Source: Pseudoalteromonas viridis (GTDB lineage: Bacteria; Pseudomonadota; Gammaproteobacteria; Enterobacterales; Alteromonadaceae). Taken from it: a stretch of DNA of 64,000 nucleotides. Below are positions 26,562-32,469 of this stretch, one piece after another. The stretch spans positions 806,001 to 870,000 of the forward strand of contig NZ_CP072426.1 of assembly GCF_017742995.1 (NCBI RefSeq), read 5' to 3'. Both the position numbers and the translations under genes were made by a program. How positions within the stretch are numbered: the first letter of the stretch is position 1; each line of letters begins with the position of its first letter. Below the pieces are notes generated by a model. It saw only the letters and a program-made list of their open reading frames with translations, searched no databases and had not been told where the DNA came from.

Positions 26562-26744
26562 AAAAAGATACGCTCACTTACATTTCTAACTAAATTGGCT
26601 TCTCTGACTAACTTAACAGGCAAGGAGAAGGGCCAAGCTCTGAGTAACGAAAAAACCTTATCAGCTGGTCAGGAGGGATTAGTATCGGGTTGCGGTATTT
26701 ATGAACCTACTGATCCTCGCGTCTCAGGTGCTTTTAAGCGGTAA
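26559..26744 (+). CDS. 61-aa peptide, array copy 3 (candidate precursor peptide)
   Basis: The third 61-aa copy: MKKIRSLTFLTKLASLTNLT, GKEKGQALSNEKTLSAGQEG, then LVSGCGIYEPTDPRVSGAFKR. Cys45 follows the SG of the leader-like segment. It is preceded by the near-perfect hairpin of unit 3 and the standard AAAGGATTACGAAAA ribosome-binding site. The three copies may be expressed from one promoter upstream of unit 1 or individually. Function unknown; peptide signal, bacteriocin-like precursor and small antitoxin-like protein are all open. Confidence 0.65.
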   Translation: MKKIRSLTFLTKLASLTNLTGKEKGQALSNEKTLSAGQEGLVSGCGIYEPTDPRVSGAFKR

Positions 26745-26760
26745 AGCCAGACGCTTCAGA

Positions 26761-26853
26761 TGCAAAATAGATACACACTCTTTACTCAATGAAATCAGAC
26801 GCATCATAGCAGCTTAAACCGCTATGATGCGTCAAAGTTAAAGGATGACGAAG
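26761..26853 (+). pseudogene. Relict regulator tail and leader of an interrupted fourth unit
   Basis: CKIDTHSLLNEIR is readable, then the frame is lost in the perfect inverted repeat. The leader AAAGTTAAAGGATGACGAA is closer to the leader of the 158-aa gene at 28449 (AAAGTTACAGGATGACGAA) than to units 1-3 (AAAATTAAAGGATTACGAA). The peptide ORF that should start at about 26855 is replaced by IS66 sequence. Confidence 0.7.
26798..26833. repeat. Perfect 13-bp inverted repeat, unit 4
   Basis: GACGCATCATAGC (26798-26810) and GCTATGATGCGTC (26821-26833) pair perfectly around a 10-nt loop. It is the end point of a series from an imperfect pairing in units 1-2 to a perfect hairpin in unit 4. Confidence 0.8.
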
Positions 26854-27126
26854 TTCGGCGCTGAGTGTAACGACGTCATCGTCTTATTTGTCGGGCCATT
26901 TAAACTTGTCTTTTTCAAGGCGCTTATACCACAAGGCAAAACCGGTTTTATCCCAGTACAGTACCTTCAGCTTGTCCTTGTTTTTATTGCAATACGCAAA
27001 CACCTGGCCGCTCATCGCGTGTGCAGCCATTTCTTGCTCAACAATCGCCACGAGGCCATTGGTGGATTTACGAAAGTCCACTGGCTGGCGGTGCAAGTAA
27101 ACAGACTCATTGTGCCAGCAGATCAT
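26854..27126 (-). pseudogene. tnpB: IS66 accessory protein TnpB, broken
   Basis: It reads MICWHNESVYLHRQPVDFRKSTNGLVAIVEQ (shown in part) through VLYWDKTGFALWYKRLEKDKFKWP, diagnostic of IS66 TnpB. A TAA at 26884-26886 interrupts it; beyond the stop the frame continues DDDVVTLSAEL, recognisably the family C-terminus, up to the junction at about 26854. Its ATG overlaps the tnpA stop (ATGA), the usual IS66 coupling. Confidence 0.82.
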
Positions 27127-27425
27127 GACAGCGCCCTGAGCAGTGCAGCTAACCACTGAGCGTCAGTGTTTGATGGCAACAACACCGTACTCTGACCATG
27201 CTTGAGCTGCAACAACTCAGGCAGAGAAGCGGACTGAGATGCATCAGGCTTGGCGGCAATAAAAGATGACTCAGGTGGTTTTTAACTGCGAAGCTTACTT
27301 CGGCGATTATAAAAAGACTTGGTACTGAGATTGTGCTGCGTGCAGAAGTCAGTGACAGACAAACTACTGAGTTCCTGTTGTTCGATAAGTTTCAGCCATT
27401 GCTGTGCGGCTTTGTGTTTAGGCAT
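27123..27425 (-). pseudogene. tnpA: IS66 accessory protein TnpA, nonsense-interrupted
   Basis: It starts MPKHKAAQQWLKLIEQQE and holds a helix-turn-helix typical of IS66 TnpA (SVTDFCTQHNLSTKSFYNRRSKLR). A TAA after 47 codons (27282-27284) interrupts it; the same frame then continues for 52 codons (KPPESSFIAAKPDASQ...) to a TGA at 27123. A single nonsense substitution accounts for the break. Confidence 0.8.
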
Positions 27426-27552
27426 GGTCAGCTCCGAGTTGAGATCAGAGCTGTACTTTATAAGCTGAGCGTATTCAGTAGCTAGGTGGTGTTCAGGTGA
27501 AGCTTACGATGATAAGACGGCCAGACCAAAGTACTTCGCCCGGTTTACGGCT

Positions 27553-27843
27553 TTATTCCTGAAGGCATCCATCCTTGTTTTTGGTCTTATTTTGCTCAGA
27601 AAACAAAATATCCGGGCAGGAAAAGTCTTCACCAAACATCAAATATAATTCGTATACGTGCTCTATGGTCATCACAGAGCGGCCCGACTCAAAATTACTA
27701 ATGGTAGACTGATCCACGTTAAGCTTAGCGGCAAGCTGAGCCTGGGAGAGTTTGTTTTTATATCTCAAATTTCGCAGGTTGCACTGCAAACGCCCCATCA
27801 GCTTATTGATTCTCTGTTTTCTGGCAAATGCATCGTTTTTCAT
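27553..27843 (-). CDS. XRE-family helix-turn-helix regulator
   Basis: A 96-aa protein with a Cro/CI-type HTH (about 24-78): LRNLRYKNKLSQAQLAAKLNVDQSTISNFESGRSVMTIEHVYEL. No sensor domain; the C-terminus (about 80-96) is short and charged. AAAGGATTAGGCT precedes the ATG at 27843, the same ribosome-binding layout as the peptide genes. It is divergent from the XRE/peptide/membrane cassette starting at 28138, with 294 bp between them, so it may repress itself and the cassette. Confidence 0.85.
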   Translation of the reverse strand: MKNDAFARKQRINKLMGRLQCNLRNLRYKNKLSQAQLAAKLNVDQSTISNFESGRSVMTIEHVYELYLMFGEDFSCPDILFSEQNKTKNKDGCLQE

Positions 27844-27993
27844 AGCCTAATCCTTTTACACGCTTGTATATTGGCCTGCACAAGCGCTGACCGTGTTTTT
27901 ATCGGATACACCTGAAAAGCAGCGTTTCAGGCACATCCACCGAGTTAATCTGTTGGAAAAACCGCTCTCAATGTAAACGCCCTGTTGACCTTT

Positions 27994-28003
27994 TTAACGT
28001 TAA
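27994..28003. promoter_or_regulatory. Palindrome TTAACGTTAA between divergent XRE genes
   Basis: A perfect 10-bp palindrome in the 294-bp intergenic region. A further inverted repeat, GTTGC-GATT-GCAAC, lies about 40 bp to its right. Both are plausible operators for the XRE proteins. The rest of the intergenic region shows no ORF. Confidence 0.35.
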
Positions 28004-28088
28004 GAAATATCGTGTAACTCACAGTCCCGCACGGCTGTTAGTGTTGCGATTGCAACGAAATAAATTGATATCTCTAACTTAAGTCAGT

Positions 28089-28116
28089 TTGACATGTTCC
28101 GTTTTTGTATTAACAT
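28089..28116 (+). promoter_or_regulatory. Probable sigma-70 promoter of XRE/peptide cassette
   Basis: A perfect -35 TTGACA (28089-28094), a 16-bp spacer and a -10 TAACAT (28111-28116). The implied start near 28123 leaves a leader of only about 15 nt before the ATG at 28138, in keeping with the lack of a strong ribosome-binding site there. Confidence 0.5.
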
Positions 28117-28137
28117 TGCGACTTTCTTGTTAAGATT

Positions 28138-28449
28138 ATGTTCATTCGAATGTGGAAAAGTCTCCGCATTCCAATAAAAAAAGGAAAAAAGGACGTGATA
28201 GATGGCGATGATTTAAAGGCAATGAGGAAAAACGCCGGCATATCCCAGGAACTGATGGCAAAAAAGTTAGAGTGCGACCGAAAGACAATCAGTAACTATG
28301 AGCAGGGTGTCAGTGACATTAAGTCTAAACAGCTTTTTCGCTGGCTGATGCTTTGTAAAATAGATACTAAGTCTATGCTTAATCAGATCCGACAAATTAG
28401 CGGCGGTGTAGATAGCGCTAAAGGATCAAAGTTACAGGATGACGAATAA
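28138..28449 (+). CDS. XRE-family HTH regulator, first gene of peptide cassette
   Basis: A 103-aa protein with HTH at about 25-78 (LKAMRKNAGISQELMAKKLECDRKTISNYEQG). Its C-terminal 35 residues (CKIDTKSMLNQIRQISGG...SKLQDDE) are what recur as relicts upstream of each 61-aa peptide gene in the array at 25901-26853. The stop TAA shares a base with the ATG of the next gene (TAATG), so regulator and downstream protein are translationally coupled. A second Met (residue 5) is an alternative start; neither has a strong ribosome-binding site. Likely DNA-binding regulator of its own cassette. Confidence 0.82.
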   Translation: MFIRMWKSLRIPIKKGKKDVIDGDDLKAMRKNAGISQELMAKKLECDRKTISNYEQGVSDIKSKQLFRWLMLCKIDTKSMLNQIRQISGGVDSAKGSKLQDDE

Positions 28450-28925
28450 TGAAAAAGGTAAACCCCTTTGGCTTTGTGCAATTTTTTCCCCTCTGCAAAC
28501 GATTCCTTATTACAATAAGAACTAGAATATGTATGCCAGTTAATAGTGGCACTGGCCCTTTTAAGACAGATAGGTCATTTGAGGGAAACGATCCAGGATT
28601 GAATGTTTGCAAGAGTGAAATTGAGGCCTATAAACCACAAGCCGCCTCTAGAAATATGGTTGGAAAGCGGTTGAACCATGAACTAACAACCAACATCTGT
28701 CTAGCTGTTAACGGTGGTGTTGGCCCATGGAAACCAGTAAAGCCTGCCAATTTCAACCAGCTCGAAGGCAAGGCACCGACTTCATCTAAACCAGCCGCGC
28801 TAACTCCTGTACAATGTAGGAGTGTTTTTGGTGCTGGGCCATACAAGCCAATTCGTCCAAGTCAAGCAAGAGCTCTGAGTACATCAGATCTAAACTTAAG
28901 TAAGGATAACTGGGATAAAAAATGA
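28449..28925 (+). CDS. 158-aa protein with repeated Cys-GPxKP motifs (candidate multi-core peptide precursor)
   Basis: An unrecognised, basic, low-complexity-leaning protein. Three related blocks recur: CMPVNSGTGPFK (28-39), CLAVNGGVGPWKP (84-96) and CRSVFGAGPYKP (123-134). A weaker fourth block is CKSEIEAYKP (54-63). Each has Cys, a Gly-rich turn, then aromatic-Lys(-Pro); spacers are variable and polar. There is no signal peptide. The start MKK and the leader AGGATGACGAATA match the small-peptide genes of the array. It is coupled on both sides: TAATG with the regulator, ATGA with the membrane protein. Repeated short motifs in a regulator-linked ORF suggest a multi-core precursor or a repeat scaffold; function is not known. 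Confidence 0.7.
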   Translation: MKKVNPFGFVQFFPLCKRFLITIRTRICMPVNSGTGPFKTDRSFEGNDPGLNVCKSEIEAYKPQAASRNMVGKRLNHELTTNICLAVNGGVGPWKPVKPANFNQLEGKAPTSSKPAALTPVQCRSVFGAGPYKPIRPSQARALSTSDLNLSKDNWDKK

Positions 28926-29521
28926 AAGTTTCACATTTAATTGTGCTAAGCATTTTCGCTCTAGCATTTTTTTATATACAAATCTGGAATCATGAAGTTG
29001 TCGCACCAATCTTCCTCACCCTGCTTTGCAGCAGTGTGATGTATGGAATGTACAGTCGCGATATCAATATAACTCACATATCTTTGATATTATTATTTAT
29101 TCACGCTTTGGAATACGTTATTTTTGTTATGGGAATAATTGACATACTAACCCCTGTAGAAGATCAACTTATTCACGGTACTCTGGTTTTTGGAGTTCAA
29201 CTTATAATTAGTCTATGCGCATTTTTCATTCTTGTCTTTCGAGTTCAAGTGTCTAGATTTTTGTCTAATTCTAAGAATATTAAGTTGACCTATTTCGACG
29301 GGATCTTTCACTGGCTATTCTTGCTACTATCTGTAATAAACCTTTTAGCATTAATAGAGAATATACTTTGGTCCTACTTTGGCCTAAAATCCATTACCTT
29401 TATCTATGATAGCTTCGAGCCCCTTAATTACATTATTTGGTCTCTCACATGTGGAGCTATACTGGCAATGATCATCATCTCAGTTAAATCATCCCCACCT
29501 CAAGAACCAGAGATTTCCTAA
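28922..29521 (+). CDS. Multi-pass membrane protein of peptide cassette
   Basis: A 199-aa hydrophobic protein with about six predicted helices (near 5-22, 26-43, 52-72, 88-110, 130-150, 168-190) and a short Pro/Glu-rich tail (SSPPQEPEIS). No family motif recognised. Its ATG overlaps the previous stop (ATGA). The gene is visibly A+T-richer than the flanks, with many ATA and TTA codons, suggesting horizontal acquisition. By position it could be an immunity protein, exporter or sensor for the upstream peptide product (inference). Confidence 0.7.
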   Translation: MKVSHLIVLSIFALAFFYIQIWNHEVVAPIFLTLLCSSVMYGMYSRDINITHISLILLFIHALEYVIFVMGIIDILTPVEDQLIHGTLVFGVQLIISLCAFFILVFRVQVSRFLSNSKNIKLTYFDGIFHWLFLLLSVINLLALIENILWSYFGLKSITFIYDSFEPLNYIIWSLTCGAILAMIIISVKSSPPQEPEIS

Positions 29522-29541
29522 CAATCAATAGTAGCGGAAGA

Positions 29542-30465
29542 TCAATTAGCATTATGCACCCGCTTTATTTCTTCTATCAGCGCCTCAGCCAATGGTGAGG
29601 TGCTGTTGCTTTTTGACGTGATCAGCATCACCGGGATCTGATAGGCGTATTTTTCTGCTTGTATGGCTCTGAATATGCCTTTATCGACCCAGTAGCTGGC
29701 ATAGTGTTCGGGCAGATAGCCGATAAACTCGCCGGACAATATTAAGTGGGCAATGCCTTCATCATGATAGGCAATGGCGCTGTTTTGGTAATTAAGGCCA
29801 TCATTACGTACTTCTTTATCGCGCAGATAGTTACTGGTGATCACCTCAGCCTCGGCCAGTAGTGCCTCTAATTTTGCACTGTCGCTTTCGGCCACATCAT
29901 CTTCCAGCAGTTCAAACAAGGGATGACCCTGCGCACAATATAAATAGTTGTACTCGTTATGCAGCGGATAATAGTCCAGGCCGCGCAGCTGATGGCGGCT
30001 CACGCCCAGCCCCACCAGAGAGCGGCCGTTTACCACTGAGGTTTCGACTTCACGGGCTTCACACACCTGGATATCAAACTGAATATTGCCACCGCGCGCT
30101 TTGAGCGCCGAAATGGCCCGTGCCACGCCACAGCGGGGATCGCTGACCATAGTGTCTATGGTGGCAATGGTCACCCTTCCAGAGAGTTCATTTTTAGAAC
30201 TGGCGACGGTACTGGCAAAGGCCTCACATTGCTGTAACAGCTCTAAAGAAGCCTGATAAGTCACCCTGCCCGGCTCAGTCAGCTCAAAGCCGCTGCGCCC
30301 GCGTTTACATAATTTCAGGCCCAGCCGCACTTCCAGGTCCGACAGATGCGAACTTATGGTCGAACGGCCGATGTTCAGACGCGACTCCGCAGCCGACAGT
30401 CCGCCGCATTCCACGATAGCGACAAAGATCCTCAGTAGTCTTAAATCAACGTCTTGTACCTGCAC
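29542..30465 (-). CDS. LysR-family transcriptional regulator
   Basis: A 307-aa LysR regulator: an N-terminal winged HTH (about 5-65, LRIFVAIVECGGLSAAESRLNIGRSTISSHLSDLEVRLG), then a substrate-binding domain from about residue 92. The 3' end follows the small-peptide island by 21 bp. It is divergent from hutHU but separated from it by the repeat array of about 2 kb, so control of hutHU is possible but not shown. Confidence 0.9.
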   Translation of the reverse strand: MQVQDVDLRLLRIFVAIVECGGLSAAESRLNIGRSTISSHLSDLEVRLGLKLCKRGRSGFELTEPGRVTYQASLELLQQCEAFASTVASSKNELSGRVTIATIDTMVSDPRCGVARAISALKARGGNIQFDIQVCEAREVETSVVNGRSLVGLGVSRHQLRGLDYYPLHNEYNYLYCAQGHPLFELLEDDVAESDSAKLEALLAEAEVITSNYLRDKEVRNDGLNYQNSAIAYHDEGIAHLILSGEFIGYLPEHYASYWVDKGIFRAIQAEKYAYQIPVMLITSKSNSTSPLAEALIEEIKRVHNAN

Positions 30466-30522
30466 GCGTATTTACCTCTTTTATTTATGTCTTGTAATGC
30501 TCCGGCCGACTCTATTTCTTCC

Positions 30523-32180
30523 GTCAAATTTAACACCCAAGTTGCCGGTGAGTAGTTCCCGCATCAAGTGCGGGATGACCGGAGTTGGGCGCTGATTGAC
30601 CGGAGTTGAGTGCAGGAGAGCTGGAATTGAGTGCCGAATGACGAAGCATAACAACATACTAATCAAACTATCCACCATCACACCTTTTCACGAAAACCTA
30701 CCCTTTTCTCCCGTCATCCCGGCCTTGAGCCGGGGTCTGCGCCCAGACTATTCAGCCGTCTGTTTTAACACCCAAGTTGCCAGTGAGTAGTTCCCGCATC
30801 AAGTGCGGGATGACCGGAGTTGGGTGCTGATTGACCGGAGTTGAGTGCAGGAGAGCTGGAATTGAGTGCTGAATGACGAAGCATAACAACATACTAATCA
30901 AACTATCCACCATCACACCTTTTCACGAAAACCTACCCTTTTCTCCCGTCATCCCGGCCTTGAGCCGGGATCTACGCCCAGACTATTCAGCCGTCTGTTT
31001 TAACACCCAAGTTGCCGGTTGGTAGTTCCCGCATCAAATGCGGGATGACCGGAGTTGGATGCGGGATAACAGGATGTACAGACTAATTGCATAGTATAAG
31101 TGCAGCCATTTAAATTCTTTCACCATCTGAGCTAAAACGAAAGACTCACCCTCTACTTCCGTCATCCCGGCCTTGAGCCGCGATCTACGCCCAGACTATT
31201 CAGCCGTCAAATTTAACACCCAAGTTGCCGGTGAGTAGTTCCCGCATCAAGTGCGGGATGACCGGAGTTGGGCGCTGATTGACCGGAGTTGAGTGCAGGA
31301 GAGCTGGAATTGAGTGCCGAATGACGAAGCATAACAACATACTAATCAAACTATCCACCATCACACCTTTTCACGAAAACCTACCCTTTTCTCCCGTCAT
31401 CCCGGCCTTGAGCCGGGGTCTGCGCCCAGACTATTCAGCCGTCTGTTTTAACACCCAAGTTGCCAGTGAGTAGTTCCCGCATCAAGTGCGGGATGACCGG
31501 AGTTGGGTGCTGAATGTCCGGAGTCGGGTGCAGGAGAGCTGGAATTGAGTGCTGAATGACGAAGCATAAAAGCACACTAATCAAACTATTCACCATCACC
31601 CCTTTTCACGAAAACCTACCCTTTTCTCCCGTCATCCCGGCCTTGAGCCGGGATCTGCGCCTAGACTATTCAGCCGTCAAATTTAACACCCAAGTTGCCG
31701 GTGAGTAGTTCCCGCATCAAGTGCGGGATGACCGGAGTTGGGTGCGGGATAACAGGATGTACAGACTAATTGCATAGTATAAGTGCAGCCATTTAAATTC
31801 ATTCACCATCTGAGCTAAAACGAAAGACTCACCCTCTACTTCCGTCATCCCGGCCTTGAGCCGGGATCTACGCCCAGACTATTCAGCCGTCAAATTTAAC
31901 ACCCAAGTTGCCGGTGAGTAGTTCCCGCATCAAGTGCGGGATGACCGGAGTTGGGCGCTGATTGACCGGAGTTGAGTGCAGGAGAGCTGGAATTGAGTGC
32001 TGAATGACGAAGCATAACAACATACTAATCAAACTATCCACCATCACACCTTTTCACGAAAACCTACCCTTTTCTCCCGTCATCCCGGTCTTGAGCTGGG
32101 ATCTGCGCCCAGACTATTCAGCCGTCAAATTTAACACCCAAGTTGCCGGTTGGTAGTTCCCGCATCAAGTGCGGGATGAC
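30523..32180. repeat. REPIN-like array: seven 102-bp doublets plus a partial one, with a 683-bp higher-order period
   Basis: Each ~102-bp element starts GTCATCCCGGCCTTGAGCCGG and ends TTCCCGCATCAAGTGCGGGATGAC (listed in part), so it has terminal inverted repeats GTCATCCCG/CGGGATGAC, each arm with its own small hairpin: a REP doublet. Element starts: 30713, 30948, 31161, 31396, 31631, 31844, 32079; a partial copy lacking the left arm is at about 30523-30580. Spacers are of two kinds: A (about 133 bp) and B (about 111 bp), in order A-A-B-A-A-B-A, giving a 683-bp higher-order repeat. Short ORFs in it are by-products. Confidence 0.85.
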
Positions 32181-32320
32181 CGGAGTTGGGTGAGGGATGA
32201 CCGGAGTTGGGTGCTGAATGTCCGGAGTCGGTGCCGACATAACCGGAGTTGAGTTCAGGATGACCGAGGTTAAACGTACACTGTTCAACCAAAACGACAC
32301 CTCTTACTCGCTCGAACTTT

Positions 32321-32358
32321 TAGTTCGATACTTTTTAGTTCGATACTTTAGTTCGATA
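32321..32358. repeat. Three direct repeats TAGTTCGATA upstream of hutH
   Basis: Copies at 32321-32330, 32336-32345 and 32349-32358 (spacing 15 and 13 bp) lie 110-150 bp upstream of the hutH start. They may be regulator binding sites or simple slippage products. Confidence 0.5.
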
Positions 32359-32469
32359 AAGCCGGAATGAATTACGATAATTATGCATTTATAAAACTGC
32401 CACAGCAAGTTAGGATTGCGGGATAAAAACACCATCTGCATGTAACAAGATGATATTTAGGAGAATAAA

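Larger units (their letters stand above)
25901..26853 (+). repeat. Tandem array of ~296-bp units (XRE-gene relict plus peptide gene)
   Basis: The unit recurs with peptide starts at 25966, 26263 and 26559 (spacing 297 and 296 bp). A fourth unit at about 26747-26853 is cut by an IS66 remnant before its peptide ORF. Each unit reads: relict 3' end of an XRE-type gene, ribosome-binding site AAAGGATTACGAA, 61-aa ORF, spacer AAAGCCAGACGCTTCA. The first unit has a shorter relict (about 23 codons) than the others (about 32 codons), marking the left edge of the duplication. Confidence 0.85.
26854..27507 (-). mobile_element. Degenerate IS66-family remnant (tnpA and tnpB only)
   Basis: A minus-strand fragment with the IS66 order tnpA-tnpB. 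The outer end near 27507 starts GTAAGC, as IS66 left ends do. The tnpC transposase and right end are missing: homology stops at about 26854, at the junction with the fourth array unit. Both remaining genes carry premature stops, so it is inactive. Confidence 0.8.

Noticed and set aside
25561..29521. Prophage or integrative element explaining the XRE genes and A+T-rich stretch
   Set aside because: No integrase, phage structural gene or attachment repeats were seen; only the IS66 fragment is mobile-element sequence.
30596..30790. 64-aa frame repeated identically at 31279-31473, and another at 32118-32300
   Set aside because: They lie wholly inside the REPIN array, repeat because the DNA repeats, and have no ribosome-binding site or protein-like composition.
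30523..32180. Regularly spaced palindromic repeats as a CRISPR array
   Set aside because: The repeats are 102 bp doublets with only two recurring spacer types of 111 and 133 bp; CRISPR spacers are short and unique, and no cas gene is near.
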